A DNA stretch of 52,740 bases from Gammaproteobacteria bacterium (GCA_013289415.1 JABDAB010000008.1:697-53436); one strand, 5' to 3'. Shown: positions 22,655 through 32,626, counted from the first letter of the stretch. Made by a program: numbers and translations. The notes: a model not told the origin generated them from the letters alone.

Positions 22655-23020
22655 ATGATACAAATGCAGACTGTGCTCGATGTTGCAGATAACAGCGGAG
22701 CACGCAAAGTTATGTGTATCAAGGTGCTTGGCGGTTCACACAGACGTTATGCCCGAGTAGGTGATGTTATTAAAGTAAGCATCAAAGATGCTATTCCTCG
22801 TAGCAAGGTCAAAAAAGGCTCTGTTATGAATGCTGTTGTTGTTCGTACTGCGCAAGGTGTTCGTCGTGATGATGGCTCCTTGATTCGTTTTGACGGCAAT
22901 GCGGCAGTACTTTTGAATAATCAGTACGAGCCTATTGGTACTCGAATATTTGGGCCTGTGACTCGCGAATTAAGAGAGCGATTTATGAAAATTATTTCTC
23001 TTGCTGCTGAAGTATTGTGA
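22655..23020 (+). CDS. rplN: 50S ribosomal protein L14
   Basis: Interface protein contacting 16S rRNA at bridge B8. The product has 121 residues (123 in E. coli). [20 protein letters not shown] and [18 protein letters not shown] are diagnostic. The ATG at 22655 has GGAG nine bases upstream; the frame is open further 5' through the spacer, but that longer form is not credible. First gene of the spc-type group. Confidence 0.97.
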   Translation: MIQMQTVLDVADNSGARKVMCIKVLGGSHRRYARVGDVIKVSIKDAIPRSKVKKGSVMNAVVVRTAQGVRRDDGSLIRFDGNAAVLLNNQYEPIGTRIFGPVTRELRERFMKIISLAAEVL

Positions 23021-23032
23021 GAAGGACAAATT

Positions 23033-23359
23033 ATGAAACGAATTAGAAGTGGTGATACCGTCATAGTTATTACTGGTAAAAGTAAAGGACATGTCGGTAC
23101 AGTAGCGCGAGTTATTGGAGAGAAGATCGTTGTTGAAGGTGCTAATTTAATTAAGAAGCATGTGAAACCCAATCCTCAGTTAGAGCAAAAAGGTGGAATA
23201 GTAACAAAAGAAGCACCTTTAAATGTGTCAAACGTTGCTCTTTATAACCCAATGACTAAAAAAGCTGATAAGGTTGGTTTCAAATATCTTGAACAAGACG
23301 GCAAAGCCAACAAAGTAAGATATTTTAAATCGAATAATGAAGTAGTTGACCTTGTTTAA
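23033..23359 (+). CDS. rplX: 50S ribosomal protein L24
   Basis: Assembly-initiator protein with a KOW motif. The product has 108 residues (104 in E. coli). [20 protein letters not shown] is the KOW segment at the N-terminus, and [19 protein letters not shown] follows. The ribosome-binding site AGAAGGA lies just upstream. Confidence 0.96.
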   Translation: MKRIRSGDTVIVITGKSKGHVGTVARVIGEKIVVEGANLIKKHVKPNPQLEQKGGIVTKEAPLNVSNVALYNPMTKKADKVGFKYLEQDGKANKVRYFKSNNEVVDLV

Positions 23360-23372
23360 TTAGGTGATTGAA

Positions 23373-23924
23373 ATGGCTAGACTGAAGCAATTTTATAAAG
23401 ACAATGTTGTCGAAATGATGATGAAAAAATTCGGCTACACTAGTGTTATGCAAGTTCCGAAAATTCAAAAAATCACACTCAATATGGGTGTTGGTGAGGC
23501 TGTTGGCGATAAGAAAGTCATGAATTTTGCAGTTGATGATATGACAAGAATTTCAGGTCAAAAGCCTGTTATAACCTTGGCAAAAAAATCTTTGGCTGGT
23601 TTTAAAATTCGTGAAGGTTGGCCGATTGGTTGTAAAGTAACGTTACGTAGTGATCGGATGTATGAGTTTCTTGATCGACTCATTACTATTACATTACCAC
23701 GTGTACGTGACTTCCGTGGTCTGAATCCCAAGTCATTTGACGGTACTGGCAATTACAGTATGGGTATTCATGAACAAATCGTATTTCCTGAAATTGATTT
23801 TGATAAGATTGATGGAATACGTGGCCTTGATATCTGTATTACGACTAGCGCCAAAACAAATGAGGAAGCAAAAGCTTTGTTAGAAGCCTTTAATCTTCCG
23901 TTGAAAGATAGAGACAGAAAATAA
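23373..23924 (+). CDS. rplE: 50S ribosomal protein L5
   Basis: Binds 5S rRNA and contacts P-site tRNA. From the ATG at 23373 it has 183 residues (179 in E. coli) and begins [12 protein letters not shown], the family form; a GTG nine bases upstream would add MIE and is rejected because AGGTG at 23362-23366 is placed for the [19 protein letters not shown] and [20 protein letters not shown] are diagnostic. Confidence 0.96.
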   Translation: MARLKQFYKDNVVEMMMKKFGYTSVMQVPKIQKITLNMGVGEAVGDKKVMNFAVDDMTRISGQKPVITLAKKSLAGFKIREGWPIGCKVTLRSDRMYEFLDRLITITLPRVRDFRGLNPKSFDGTGNYSMGIHEQIVFPEIDFDKIDGIRGLDICITTSAKTNEEAKALLEAFNLPLKDRDRK

Positions 23925-23937
23925 GAAGGGTATAACT

Positions 23938-24240
23938 GTGGCTAAAACATCGATGCGTGAACGCGCAAAAAGAAACGGGCGCCTTGTAGAAAAATATAGA
24001 GCTCCAAGGCTTGAACTAAAGAAAATTATCAAATCATCTACTGATCCTGATGAAATTCGTGCAGCTCAAGATAAGTTACATGGCTTGCCGCTTAATTCTA
24101 ATCCTGTGCGTCTTACAACACGCTGTCAACAGTGTGGCCGATCGCATGCAGTATATCGTAAATTTGGACTGTGCAGGATTTGTTTGCGCCAGCAATTAAT
24201 GACTGGAAATGTCACTGGTGGCAGAAAATCTAGCTGGTAA
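23938..24240 (+). CDS. rpsN: 30S ribosomal protein S14, long form with four-cysteine zinc motif
   Basis: Head protein of the 30S subunit. The product has 100 residues, the long type, yet it carries Cys63, Cys66, Cys79 and Cys82 in CQQC-X12-CRIC. Long S14 proteins of enterobacteria lack these cysteines (RCRQTGRPHG in E. coli), while the short 61-residue form has them. The segment [19 protein letters not shown] resembles the short zinc form of Gram-positives. The start is GTG at 23938 with AGAAGGG upstream. Confidence 0.95.
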   Translation: MAKTSMRERAKRNGRLVEKYRAPRLELKKIIKSSTDPDEIRAAQDKLHGLPLNSNPVRLTTRCQQCGRSHAVYRKFGLCRICLRQQLMTGNVTGGRKSSW

Positions 24241-24263
24241 ACCTTTTTCATTGGAGAACGACT

Positions 24264-24659
24264 GTGAGTATGCATGATCCAGTTGCTGATATGCTGACTA
24301 GAATTAGAAATGGACAGCAAGCGAAGCACCAACAGGTGAAATTAACTTCATCAATATTAAAAGAAGAAATTGCAAGAGTACTGAAAGAAGAAGGATTTAT
24401 ATCTGACTATTCAGTAGAAGCTCTTGAAAATAACCTTAAATCTATTACTGTGCACCTTAAGTATTATCAAGGTCGCCCTGTAATTGAGCGAATTAAACGA
24501 ATTAGCCGACCAGGGTTGCGTGTTTATAAATCAGCTAAAGATTTATTGGCTGTACCGGGCTTTGGAATTTCAATATTGTCAACTTCTCGAGGCGTGATGA
24601 CTCATAAAGCCGCCAAAATAACAGGTGTTGGCGGTGAAGTCATTTGTGAAGTGGCTTAA
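24264..24659 (+). CDS. rpsH: 30S ribosomal protein S8
   Basis: Primary 16S binder and, in E. coli, the repressor of the spc operon. The product has 131 residues (130 in E. coli). MSMHDPVADMLTRIRNGQ is typical, as are RISRPGLRVYKS and the C-terminal VGGEVICEVA. The start is GTG at 24264, seven bases after GGAG; ATG at 24270 would remove two residues. Confidence 0.96.
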   Translation: MSMHDPVADMLTRIRNGQQAKHQQVKLTSSILKEEIARVLKEEGFISDYSVEALENNLKSITVHLKYYQGRPVIERIKRISRPGLRVYKSAKDLLAVPGFGISILSTSRGVMTHKAAKITGVGGEVICEVA

Positions 24660-24676
24660 TACGAACGAGGATTGAT

Positions 24677-25219
24677 ATGTCTAGAGTAGCTAAAGCCCCT
24701 ATATTACTGCCTGCTAATGTTGAGCTGTCCCTTGGCGACAATACAGTAACTGTAAAAGGGCCAAAGGGAAGCCTAACCCAGCATTGCAATAAATTGGTCT
24801 GCATAACAAAATCTGACTCCAACGCCAGTCAAGTTAATTTTAAGCCAGCGTCAAATGAACCCAATGCATGGGCTCAGGCGGGAACAGTACGCGCTTTGGT
24901 TAATAATATGGTTCATGGTGTTACTAAAGGTTATGAACGAACTCTTGAACTTGTTGGCGTAGGATATCGAGCGGCAGCCAAGGATAAAACAGTGACATTA
25001 TCTCTTGGATTCTCACATCCGATTGAATATATATTGCCTGCAGGAATTGTTGCTGAGACACCAAATAACACAACAATTATATTAAGAGGGATTGATAAGC
25101 AACGAGTTGGTCAGGTTGCCTCGGAAATTCGTGCGTTTAGACCGCCTGAGCCATATAAAGGTAAAGGAGTTAAATACGCCGGAGAACAAATCGTACGCAA
25201 AGAAGCTAAAAAGAAATAA
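24677..25219 (+). CDS. rplF: 50S ribosomal protein L6
   Basis: Binds near the sarcin-ricin loop and factor-binding site. The product has 180 residues (177 in E. coli). SRVAKAPILLPANVELSL begins it, and the C-terminal signature PPEPYKGKGVKYAGEQIVRK is present. It lies 17 bases after rpsH with a GAGGA site. Confidence 0.97.
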   Translation: MSRVAKAPILLPANVELSLGDNTVTVKGPKGSLTQHCNKLVCITKSDSNASQVNFKPASNEPNAWAQAGTVRALVNNMVHGVTKGYERTLELVGVGYRAAAKDKTVTLSLGFSHPIEYILPAGIVAETPNNTTIILRGIDKQRVGQVASEIRAFRPPEPYKGKGVKYAGEQIVRKEAKKK

Positions 25220-25229
25220 GGTGTGAATT

Positions 25230-25586
25230 ATGAATAAGCAGCAAGCTCGTACTCGACGCTCACTCAAAACAAGAGCCATTATTCGCCAATCAAAAAGGCC
25301 AAGACTGGTTGTTCACCGTAGCGGATCGAATATTTATGCACAAATCATTGTGTCAGGTGAGCGAGGTGATTTGGTTTTGGCGTCTGCATCGACTTTGGAT
25401 ACTGAATTGAAGTCACGATTAACCGGAAACAAATCTGAACGAGCTTTTCAGGTTGGAAAATTGCTCGCTCTTCGCGCAAAAGAAAAAAATGTTTCGGATG
25501 TAGCTTTTGATCGGGCCGGCTATAAATACCATGGACGAGTCAAGGCATTAGCTGATGGCGCTCGTGAAGCTGGTTTGAATTTTTAA
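25230..25586 (+). CDS. rplR: 50S ribosomal protein L18
   Basis: 5S rRNA-binding protein. The product has 118 residues (117 in E. coli). [18 protein letters not shown] and [20 protein letters not shown] are diagnostic; the N-terminus is Arg/Lys-rich. It starts ten bases after rplF. Confidence 0.96.
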   Translation: MNKQQARTRRSLKTRAIIRQSKRPRLVVHRSGSNIYAQIIVSGERGDLVLASASTLDTELKSRLTGNKSERAFQVGKLLALRAKEKNVSDVAFDRAGYKYHGRVKALADGAREAGLNF

Positions 25587-25595
25587 GGAACAGTT

Positions 25596-26105
25596 ATGGC
25601 ATTTGATGATTCAACAAAAACTGACGGTTACCAAGAGAAATTGGTATCTGTTACGCGTACTGCGAAAGTAGTCAAGGGTGGTCGGGTTTTCGGATTCGCT
25701 GTTCTTGTAGTCGTAGGTAATGGGAAGGGTATGGTTGGTTTCGGCCGTGGTAAAGCACGAGAAGTGCCTATTGCAATTCAAAAGGCAATGGACCAAGCTC
25801 GCAAGAACATGACTTATATTTCTTTGGCGGGCAGTACAATCCACCATGAAATATCTTGGAACTATGGTGCTTCAAGAGTATTTATGAAGCCAGCTAGTGA
25901 AGGTACCGGAATTATTGCAGGCGGAGCCATGCGTGCTGTACTCGAAGTGTTGGGTGTACATGATATTTTGGCTAAGAGTATTGGTTCCACGAATCCAAGC
26001 AACATTGTTCGTGCAACTATAGGCGCATTAACTAACATTGGCACACCTGATTACGTAGCTGCTAAGCGCGGCAAAACAGTTGCTCAACTGATGGCAGAAC
26101 AATAA
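25596..26105 (+). CDS. rpsE: 30S ribosomal protein S5
   Basis: mRNA-entry protein affecting accuracy and spectinomycin response. The product has 169 residues (167 in E. coli). [20 protein letters not shown] with the spectinomycin loop and [18 protein letters not shown] are present. Its TAA shares one base with the rpmD ATG. Confidence 0.97.
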   Translation: MAFDDSTKTDGYQEKLVSVTRTAKVVKGGRVFGFAVLVVVGNGKGMVGFGRGKAREVPIAIQKAMDQARKNMTYISLAGSTIHHEISWNYGASRVFMKPASEGTGIIAGGAMRAVLEVLGVHDILAKSIGSTNPSNIVRATIGALTNIGTPDYVAAKRGKTVAQLMAEQ

Positions 26106-26290
26106 TGGAAAAGACTATTAAAATTACCTTGGTTAAAAGCCTTATAGGTCGGTTGCCAAAGCATATACTTATTGCCAAACAACTTGGATTAACCAAAATC
26201 CGTAGTTCGGTTGTTCATAATGATATTCCTGCAATTCGTGGATTGGTTAATGCAATTAATTATTTGCTGGTCGTTGAGGAGTGTGCATAA
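26105..26290 (+). CDS. rpmD: 50S ribosomal protein L30
   Basis: Small 50S protein. The product has 61 residues (59 in E. coli). [16 protein letters not shown] and [20 protein letters not shown] identify it. Both ends overlap neighbours by one base (TAATG), so translation of rpsE, rpmD and rplO is probably coupled. Confidence 0.95.
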   Translation: MEKTIKITLVKSLIGRLPKHILIAKQLGLTKIRSSVVHNDIPAIRGLVNAINYLLVVEECA

Positions 26291-26724
26291 TGAATTTAAA
26301 TACACTATCTCCTGATGTTGGTTCAAGACCTGATCGTAAGCGTTTAGGTCGTGGTATTGGCTCAGGGCTTGGTAAAACAAGTGGTAAAGGACATAAAGGT
26401 CAAAAAGCGCGTGCTGGTGGATTTCACAAGATCAATTTTGAAGGTGGACAGATGCCTATTCAGCGTCGACTGCCTAAAATGGGTTTTAAATCACGTGTTT
26501 CTAAAACAACTGATGAAGTTAATTTAAGCGAGATTGCTAAACTTGACGCTGCGATTATTGATCTTGACGTCCTAAAGGCGGCTGGATTAATTAATAAAGC
26601 AATCCGTGAAGTTAAGGTGATTCTTTCTGGTGAATTGACTGCAGCTGTCAAGCTGAAGGGTTTACGTGTGACTAAGGGCGCTCGTAAAGTCATCGAAGAT
26701 CTTGGTGGAAGCGTAGAAGAGTGA
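26290..26724 (+). CDS. rplO: 50S ribosomal protein L15
   Basis: Late-assembly 50S protein. From the ATG at 26290 it has 144 residues, as in E. coli. The Gly-rich N-terminal extension [20 protein letters not shown] and [17 protein letters not shown] are typical. A GTG at 26281 within rpmD would add three residues and is less likely. Confidence 0.96.
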   Translation: MNLNTLSPDVGSRPDRKRLGRGIGSGLGKTSGKGHKGQKARAGGFHKINFEGGQMPIQRRLPKMGFKSRVSKTTDEVNLSEIAKLDAAIIDLDVLKAAGLINKAIREVKVILSGELTAAVKLKGLRVTKGARKVIEDLGGSVEE

Positions 26725-26726
26725 CC

Positions 26727-28055
26727 ATGAAAAACCAGAAACAAATATCGAGCCAGTCACGTGGTGGATTGGCCGAGCTAAAGTCTCGTTTACTGTTTGT
26801 CATTATAGGTATCTTGATATATCGCCTTGGCGCACATATTCCTGTTCCTGGCCTTGACCCACAGAAGCTGGCTAATTTTTTTAATGAACAACAAAATACT
26901 ATTTTTGGTCTGTTCAATATGTTTTCTGGTGGAGCGTTATCGAGGGTAACTGTGTTTGCAATCGGAATTATGCCTTATATCTCGGCATCGATTATGATTC
27001 AGTTGTTTTCTGTTGTTCTTCCTGCACTGGAGCAGATTAAAAAAGAAGGCGAGTCTGGCCGTCGTAGAATTAATCAATATACAAGGTATTTGACCCTGCT
27101 GTTGTCTATATTCCAATCTTTGGGTATGGCAAGATGGTTGGCCGGTCAACAAATTGCCTTGCAGCCAGATTTTGCATTCTATTTTACTGCTGTAGTGACT
27201 TTAGTAACTGGAACCATGTTTTTGATGTGGTTGGGCGAACAAATTACTGAAAAAGGAATTGGAAATGGAATTTCCCTGATTATTTTTTCGGGGATTGTAT
27301 CAAGTATGCCCAATGCAATTGCCTCAGTATTTCAACAGGTAAGAGAAGGGCAAATGCAAGCTCTGACTCTTTTATTGGTTACAATTATTGTGGTGGCAGT
27401 GACTGGTTTTGTTGTATTCATGGAGCGTGGGCAACGGCGAATACGTGTTAATTACGCTCAGCGAACGCAAGGTCGCAAAGTGTATGCTGCACAGACAAGC
27501 CATTTACCATTAAAAATTAATATGGCTGGAGTAATCCCTCCAATATTTGCTTCAAGTATTATTCTTTTGCCGGCGACACTGGCGCAATTTTTTGCCCGTG
27601 GTAAGGGAATGGACTGGTTGGCTGATATAGGAATGGCTTTATCTCCCGGACAACCGTTGTACCTTATTGTTTATGCTGTAGCAATATTATTCTTCGCGTT
27701 CTTTTATACTGCGTTGGTATTTAACCCGAAGGATACAGCTGACAATTTGAAGAAATCTGGTGCGTATATACCCGGGATTCGTCCTGGAGAACAAACATCA
27801 CGTTACGTCGATTTGGTTATGACCCGATTAACACTGGTTGGTGCAATATATCTCGTGTTAGTCTGTCTTTTGCCGCAAATTTTGATGTATACATGGCATG
27901 TTCCTTTTTATTTTGGTGGGACCTCGTTGTTGATTATTGTGGTTGTAATTATGGATTTTGTAGCTCAAATACAAGCCCATTTAATGACACAACAATATGA
28001 TTCATTAATGAAAAAAGCCAATTTCAAGGGCAACAAACTGCCTGGTCTGTTATGA
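26727..28055 (+). CDS. secY: Preprotein translocase subunit SecY
   Basis: Channel-forming inner-membrane protein of the Sec translocon, partner of the SecE encoded at 1290. The product has 442 residues with ten hydrophobic segments. Landmarks are [12 protein letters not shown] before the plug, the [14 protein letters not shown] helix, and the cytoplasmic loop [15 protein letters not shown]. The start is ATG at 26727; a GTG at 26721 overlapping the rplO stop is an alternative. It ends the spc group, followed by rpmJ. Confidence 0.97.
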   Translation: MKNQKQISSQSRGGLAELKSRLLFVIIGILIYRLGAHIPVPGLDPQKLANFFNEQQNTIFGLFNMFSGGALSRVTVFAIGIMPYISASIMIQLFSVVLPALEQIKKEGESGRRRINQYTRYLTLLLSIFQSLGMARWLAGQQIALQPDFAFYFTAVVTLVTGTMFLMWLGEQITEKGIGNGISLIIFSGIVSSMPNAIASVFQQVREGQMQALTLLLVTIIVVAVTGFVVFMERGQRRIRVNYAQRTQGRKVYAAQTSHLPLKINMAGVIPPIFASSIILLPATLAQFFARGKGMDWLADIGMALSPGQPLYLIVYAVAILFFAFFYTALVFNPKDTADNLKKSGAYIPGIRPGEQTSRYVDLVMTRLTLVGAIYLVLVCLLPQILMYTWHVPFYFGGTSLLIIVVVIMDFVAQIQAHLMTQQYDSLMKKANFKGNKLPGLL

Positions 28056-28073
28056 TTATTATTGGAGTTAGTA

Positions 28074-28187
28074 ATGAAAGTTAGAGCATCAGTAAAGCGC
28101 ATTTGCCGAAATTGCAAAGTCATCAAGCGACATGGAACAATACGTGTTATTTGCAAAGATGCGCGGCACAAACAAAGGCAAGGTTAA
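28074..28187 (+). CDS. rpmJ: 50S ribosomal protein L36
   Basis: A 37-residue basic protein beginning [20 protein letters not shown]. Cys11, Cys14, Cys27 and His32 form the zinc site, so this is the zinc-containing (C+) form. GGAG lies upstream of the ATG at 28074. It is located between secY and rpsM, its standard position. Confidence 0.96.
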   Translation: MKVRASVKRICRNCKVIKRHGTIRVICKDARHKQRQG

Positions 28188-28222
28188 ATCTTGCTTGATT
28201 TTAATGTATGAAAATAGTATTC

Positions 28223-28242
28223 TTCTGCCCTTTCAGGCAGAA
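28223..28242 (+). other. Hairpin before rpsM
   Basis: TTCTGCC (28223-28229) pairs with GGCAGAA (28236-28242) around a six-base loop in the 78-base gap between rpmJ and rpsM. No T-run follows. In E. coli this gap carries the S4-binding alpha-operon leader, so a regulatory role is possible, but the known pseudoknot was not recognised here. Confidence 0.45.
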
Positions 28243-28265
28243 CTAAATAACGTTCGGAGATATTA

Positions 28266-28622
28266 ATGGCTCGTATTGCAGGTGTTAACATAGCAGATCA
28301 CAAGCATGTTGTGATTGCGCTTACCTCTATCTACGGTATTGGAAGGTCAACATCAATCAAACTATGTAAGCAGGTGGACATTGATCCCGCTTCCAAAGTA
28401 TCTCAGCTTACTGAAGCACAGTTGGAAATGTTGAGAACAGAAATTACTAAAATGACTGTTGAAGGTGATTTACGTCGTATGGTTACGATGAACATCAAGC
28501 GTCTTATGGATCTTGGTTGTTATCGAGGACTGAGACACCGTCGTGGCTTACCATTACGTGGACAACGTACGAAGACCAATGCACGTACTCGAAAAGGTCG
28601 TCGTAAAGGCACCACTAATTGA
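28266..28622 (+). CDS. rpsM: 30S ribosomal protein S13
   Basis: Head protein forming intersubunit bridges B1a and B1b. The product has 118 residues, as in E. coli. [20 protein letters not shown], the [20 protein letters not shown] segment and the basic tail identify it. It opens the alpha operon rpsM-rpsK-rpsD-rpoA-rplQ. Confidence 0.97.
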   Translation: MARIAGVNIADHKHVVIALTSIYGIGRSTSIKLCKQVDIDPASKVSQLTEAQLEMLRTEITKMTVEGDLRRMVTMNIKRLMDLGCYRGLRHRRGLPLRGQRTKTNARTRKGRRKGTTN

Positions 28623-28643
28623 TTTTTCATGTAGGATATTGAA

Positions 28644-29042
28644 ATGGCTATAAATAAGGCAAAACAACAGAAGATCCGAAAAAAAGTTAAACGTGTTGTA
28701 TCTGATGGTATTGTACATGTACATGCATCATTTAATAACACCATCGTTACTTTTACTGATCGTCAAGGCAATGCATTATGCTGGGCAACGTCAGGTGGAT
28801 CTGGTTTTCGTGGTTCACGTAAGAGCACCCCGTATGCAGCACAGATCGCAACAGAGCGAGCTTCTTCTGTAGCGAAAGAGTATGGTATGAAATCCGTAGC
28901 TGTTTTTATTCATGGCCCAGGCCCCGGTCGAGAGTCAACTATCCGTGAATTGATATCGCAGGAATTCAAGATTGTTGAAATAACCGATGTGACCGGCATA
29001 CCGCATAATGGTTGCAAGCCGCCTAAAAAACGTCGCGTATAA
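28644..29042 (+). CDS. rpsK: 30S ribosomal protein S11
   Basis: Platform protein near the E-site codon. The product has 132 residues (129 in E. coli). [34 protein letters not shown] and the C-terminal [10 protein letters not shown] are diagnostic. Confidence 0.97.
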   Translation: MAINKAKQQKIRKKVKRVVSDGIVHVHASFNNTIVTFTDRQGNALCWATSGGSGFRGSRKSTPYAAQIATERASSVAKEYGMKSVAVFIHGPGPGRESTIRELISQEFKIVEITDVTGIPHNGCKPPKKRRV

Positions 29043-29058
29043 GATTTAGGAGTATTTA

Positions 29059-29682
29059 ATGGCTAGATATCTTGGTCCAAAATGTAAATTGTCACGTAGA
29101 GAAGGTACAGATTTGCTGTTGAAGAGTGGTGTTCGTGATCACAAATCAAAATGTAAATCTGAAAAGCAACCTGGCCAGCATGGTGATAAGCGTCCGCGCT
29201 TAAGTGGTTATGGTGAGCAGCTGCGTCAAAAGCAAAGAATGAAGCGTATCTATGGTGTTTTGGAAAAACAATTCCGTAATTACTATAAAGCGTCAGCGAG
29301 ACATAAGGGTGCTACAGGTGAAAATCTGTTGGCGATGCTTGAAAGCCGTCTTGATAATGTGGTTTATCGCATGGGGTTTGCCAGTACACGTGCTGAAGCA
29401 CGTCAACTGGTTGCGCATAAAGCAATTTTAGTTAATGAACACGTTGTGAATATTGCTTCATTTCTAGTTAGTCCTGGCGATGTGATTGCCATTAGACAAA
29501 AAGCTAAAGCTCAAGGCCGTATACTGGCAGCAGTAGCGCTTTCTGAGCAACGTGCCGCTTGTGATTGGTTAACTGTAGATGCTAGCGCATTCAAGGGAAC
29601 GTTTACTACAAACCCGACAATGAATGACTTTACTGCTGATTTTAACGTTAACATGGTCGTAGAACTTTACTCTAAGTTCTAA
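29059..29682 (+). CDS. rpsD: 30S ribosomal protein S4
   Basis: Primary 16S binder and helicase-like entry protein; in E. coli it represses the alpha operon. The product has 207 residues (206 in E. coli). [18 protein letters not shown] begins it, KQPGQHG follows, and the S4 RNA-binding domain contains [20 protein letters not shown]. Confidence 0.97.
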   Translation: MARYLGPKCKLSRREGTDLLLKSGVRDHKSKCKSEKQPGQHGDKRPRLSGYGEQLRQKQRMKRIYGVLEKQFRNYYKASARHKGATGENLLAMLESRLDNVVYRMGFASTRAEARQLVAHKAILVNEHVVNIASFLVSPGDVIAIRQKAKAQGRILAAVALSEQRAACDWLTVDASAFKGTFTTNPTMNDFTADFNVNMVVELYSKF

Positions 29683-29704
29683 GTAAGATTGGAGACAAAG
29701 CCGA

Positions 29705-30697
29705 ATGTATACTGATATGAATGAAATGCTAACGCCCAAAGTTCTTAAAGTGCAATCCGAGACCCCCAATCATTCAACTATTGTATTGGAACCCTTGGAA
29801 TCAGGGTATGGTTATACCTTGGGAACTGCTATAAGACGTATTTTGATGTCTTCTATGCCGGGTAGTGCAATTACTGAAGCAACAATTGATGGTGTGCTGC
29901 ACGAGTACAGTACGATTGAAGGTGTACAGGAAGATGTGGTTAATATACTTCTTAATTTGAAAGATATTGCCATTAAAATATCAGTTGGTTCTGAAGCCAT
30001 GTTGACATTGAGCAAGCAGGGTCCATGTGCAGTAACTGCAGGTGACATCCAACTGTCTCATGGTGTAGAAATAATTAATCCTGACTTGGTGATTGCCCAT
30101 TTGAATGAGAATGGTAAGCTGGAAATGACGTTGAAGGTAGAAAAAGGTGTTGGTTACCATTCACCTGATACGTTTGCTCGCTTGCTTGACGAAGAAGTTG
30201 AACAAACATCTGTTGGTAAACTGAAAATTGACAATACTTTTTCACCTGTAAAAAAAGTAGCTTATTTTGTTGATAAGGCTCGTGTTGGAAATCGAACCGA
30301 TCTTGATAAATTAACTATTGATTTACAGACAAATGGTACAATTGATCCCGAAGAAGCTATTCGAATTGCAGCCAGTATTTTGCAACGTCAATTACACGCT
30401 TTTGTGGATATGAAATTCGAAGAGTCATGTGCGGATAACAAAGTACGAAATGACTTTGACCCGGTATTGCTTCGACCTGTTGATGATCTTGAATTGACAG
30501 TACGCTCAGCGAATTGTTTAAAAGCTGAAAACATTAATTTCATAGGTGATTTAGTACAAAAATCCGAAAATGAATTGTTACAAACCCCAAATTTAGGTAA
30601 GAAATCCCTAACAGAGATCAAAGACGTACTTGCGTCACGCTCTTTATCCCTTGGGATGAAACTTGAGAATTGGCCGCCTGAAAATCTTGGCGAGTAA
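29705..30697 (+). CDS. rpoA: DNA-directed RNA polymerase subunit alpha
   Basis: Assembles beta and beta' through its N-terminal domain and contacts UP elements and activators through its C-terminal domain. The product has 330 residues (329 in E. coli). [20 protein letters not shown] and [20 protein letters not shown] lie in the N-terminal domain; the linker is near residue 240; the C-terminal domain holds [20 protein letters not shown] and [16 protein letters not shown]. Confidence 0.98.
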   Translation: MYTDMNEMLTPKVLKVQSETPNHSTIVLEPLESGYGYTLGTAIRRILMSSMPGSAITEATIDGVLHEYSTIEGVQEDVVNILLNLKDIAIKISVGSEAMLTLSKQGPCAVTAGDIQLSHGVEIINPDLVIAHLNENGKLEMTLKVEKGVGYHSPDTFARLLDEEVEQTSVGKLKIDNTFSPVKKVAYFVDKARVGNRTDLDKLTIDLQTNGTIDPEEAIRIAASILQRQLHAFVDMKFEESCADNKVRNDFDPVLLRPVDDLELTVRSANCLKAENINFIGDLVQKSENELLQTPNLGKKSLTEIKDVLASRSLSLGMKLENWPPENLGE

Positions 30698-30714
30698 TAT
30701 TAGGAGTCTTAGTC

Positions 30715-31092
30715 ATGCGTCACCGTAATACAGGCCGTAAATTAGGCCGTACAAGCAGTCACCGTAAAGCAATGTTTTCTAACATGTGTAACTCGTTGAT
30801 TGAACATGAACTGATTAGAACAACATTGCCAAAAGCAAAAGAATTACGACGTTACATTGAGCCGTTAATTACTGTTAGCAAGGTTGATTCTGTTGCAACT
30901 CGTCGTCATGTGTTTGATAGACTTCGTTCTAAAAGTGCAGTGGGAAAATTATTTACAACTCTGGGGCCTCGTTATGTTGAACGTCCAGGTGGATATGTTC
31001 GCGTATTAAAATGCGGTTTTCGTCCTGGTGATAATGCGCCGATGGCGCTTGTTGAGCTCGTTGACAGACCTACTGCAGAAGCTGAAGCATAA
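30715..31092 (+). CDS. rplQ: 50S ribosomal protein L17
   Basis: Tunnel-exit-side 50S protein. The product has 125 residues (127 in E. coli). [20 protein letters not shown] at the N-terminus is unmistakable. It is the last gene of the ribosomal supercluster and is followed by a strong terminator. Confidence 0.97.
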   Translation: MRHRNTGRKLGRTSSHRKAMFSNMCNSLIEHELIRTTLPKAKELRRYIEPLITVSKVDSVATRRHVFDRLRSKSAVGKLFTTLGPRYVERPGGYVRVLKCGFRPGDNAPMALVELVDRPTAEAEA

Positions 31093-31109
31093 TTTATGTT
31101 TTAGTATTT

Positions 31110-31138
31110 AAAAAACCAGGCTTTCCTGGTTTTTTTTT
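31110..31138 (+). terminator. Rho-independent terminator after rplQ
   Basis: AAAAAACCAGG (31110-31120) pairs with CCTGGTTTTTT (31125-31135) around a CTTT loop, and the T-run continues to 31138. It ends the alpha operon and marks the border between the conserved and accessory parts of the window. Confidence 0.93.
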
Positions 31139-31289
31139 GTTTGAAATATTTGACGGAGCCAGTCAGGATACGTGTGCAGTTGATCTCACCTTCCGCGCCA
31201 AATAAATTAGAATTATTCATTACCAAGCTCATGCTAAACTTTGTATCGCTTCCATCAATTACCGCCCACGTAAGGCAGTTTTATCTCCT

Positions 31290-31490
31290 AAAATAAACAA
31301 CCCAAGGCATCCTCTCAAAAAGCCCGGGCAACGGTCATGTTTTTCAATACATGCGAAAGCTCGCGATGGATACTACTGTTGGCAAACACTTGTTTCCGGC
31401 TTTCAAATGTATTGAAAAACATGACCGTTGCCCGGACTTTTTGAGAGGACCCAAATCATGCGGTACCGCAAGCCTCATCACAATGCACAC
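31290..31490 (+). repeat. 201-bp palindromic element, left copy
   Basis: It matches the reverse complement of 38457-38657 with only two mismatches seen in 201 bases. Inside lies a long palindrome: arms 31310-31360 and 31399-31449, 51 bases with three mismatches, around a 38-base centre. Arms begin TCCTCTCAAAAAGCCCGGGC. No credible gene lies within it. It sits between the 3' end of rplQ and the 3' end of the minus-strand U-box gene, so a MITE-like element or bidirectional terminator is likely. Confidence 0.9.
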
Positions 31491-31717
31491 GGTAAATTTG
31501 TTCTAACGTAATTATCTGCTTTTCGTGCTCGTTCTCTTGATGGTTATTGATCTTGTCTTTTTTACCCCGTAGAATGCACCATTTTTACCGACACACGTGT
31601 TTCTAGGTGCTAATATTTATGCTAATAAATACATTTGTACCAGAATCGTTATTTACCATGGATTCTGAACGAGATTAGGTTGAGTAGAATGACGAGATCA
31701 GGTCAACCAAACCCTCC
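31491..31717. other. Spacer without recognised features
   Basis: No gene, promoter or repeat was recognised between the left palindromic element and the end of the U-box gene. The stretch from 31139 to 31289, between the rplQ terminator and the element, is likewise empty by eye. Confidence 0.6.
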
Positions 31718-32365
31718 TCATAATCGGAATTGCCGAATTACCGCTTCCTGATAGTCATCAATTTCTTGTTTTAGCACATCATCGTGTTTTACCTGCCCTA
31801 ATGAACAAGGTATCCGTGATGTTGGATGGTTCGTATGATCCGTAACCCAGGCTACAAGCTCAGGATGGTTAAATCGTTGACCCGTGGGATCGCCTTCAAT
31901 ATAACCAGGGTCTGTCATCACGTCTAATGATATGGGACAACGATATTTGTCTAAAGCGTCACTCATTGCAACATCTGCCAATGTAGTGGGAATAAGCTGA
32001 ACTAGTTCTTTAAGAGGGAGAGAATCTTTCATGAGCGTTGCCTTAATAAACAGCATAGCCTCCTCTTGGCTAAGAGATTTTACAATGTCATTCAGCTTTA
32101 ATGTAAATCCCCATAATAACATGTCAATACGTTTTTGATCCGGCTTAGTCAAGATCATTCGATACGGTGCTCCCCATCCCGTTGGATAGTCCTTTACGGG
32201 AGAGGCGTTGTTCCATAAATATTGCTGTTCACGATGGGATAATTTTGCTACTTCTTTTGCGAATTCCATAAAATATTGTTGTTTATTTAAAGGCAAAGAA
32301 ACCATTACGGCTTTAATGATATCTTCATTATTTTTTCGGCCTTTTCTTTCATTTTGCACCTCCAT
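31718..32365 (-). CDS. U-box domain protein, candidate E3 ubiquitin ligase effector
   Basis: The product has 215 residues. Residues about 141-205 fit a U-box: YRCPISLDVMTDPGYI, FNHPELVAWV, then HPTSR and the closing DDVLKQEIDDY. Cys143-Pro144-Ile145, Asp153-Pro154, Trp173, Pro181 and Leu199 match positions conserved in U-boxes; Ile145 and Pro181 correspond to residues that contact E2 enzymes. The N-terminal 140 residues are unrecognised and alpha-helical looking. Bacteria lack ubiquitin, and U-box proteins of Legionella (LubX, GobX) are translocated effectors, so host action is inferred. No clear ribosome-binding site precedes the ATG; a -10 box lies only 14 bases upstream. The gene faces rplQ. 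Confidence 0.75.
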   Translation of the reverse strand: MEVQNERKGRKNNEDIIKAVMVSLPLNKQQYFMEFAKEVAKLSHREQQYLWNNASPVKDYPTGWGAPYRMILTKPDQKRIDMLLWGFTLKLNDIVKSLSQEEAMLFIKATLMKDSLPLKELVQLIPTTLADVAMSDALDKYRCPISLDVMTDPGYIEGDPTGQRFNHPELVAWVTDHTNHPTSRIPCSLGQVKHDDVLKQEIDDYQEAVIRQFRL

Positions 32366-32378
32366 TTCAATACCATTT

Positions 32379-32384
32379 ATTATA
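32379..32384 (-). promoter_or_regulatory. -10 box of the U-box gene
   Basis: On the minus strand this reads TATAAT, a perfect -10. The region 17 bp upstream (TGAGCA) is a poor -35. Transcription would begin at or just before the ATG, giving a very short or no 5' leader, which suits a gene dependent on an activator or with leaderless translation. Confidence 0.45.
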
Positions 32385-32626
32385 GCATGTTGCTGGCGAT
32401 TTGCTCATTTGTTCACGATTAATTGTTCACGATGAGCCATACAATAAAGGAGTAACTTGGCAGCAAACGCAATCCCGCAGTCTGTACTACGGTTGGCTAT
32501 TTTTCTTAACCAATTAATTGAGCATATCGAGGCCTTCAAGGCTGAGTCCTATTACCATGTCTATTATTAAGTCTTCAATCCCATCTGACGGTTCGTGTCA
32601 CGAGAGGCCACTTTAAATAAATTAAT

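Noticed and set aside
32411-32434. Short direct repeat GTTCACGAT at 32411 and 32425
   Set aside because: Only nine to ten bases, no flanking structure and no gene depends on it.
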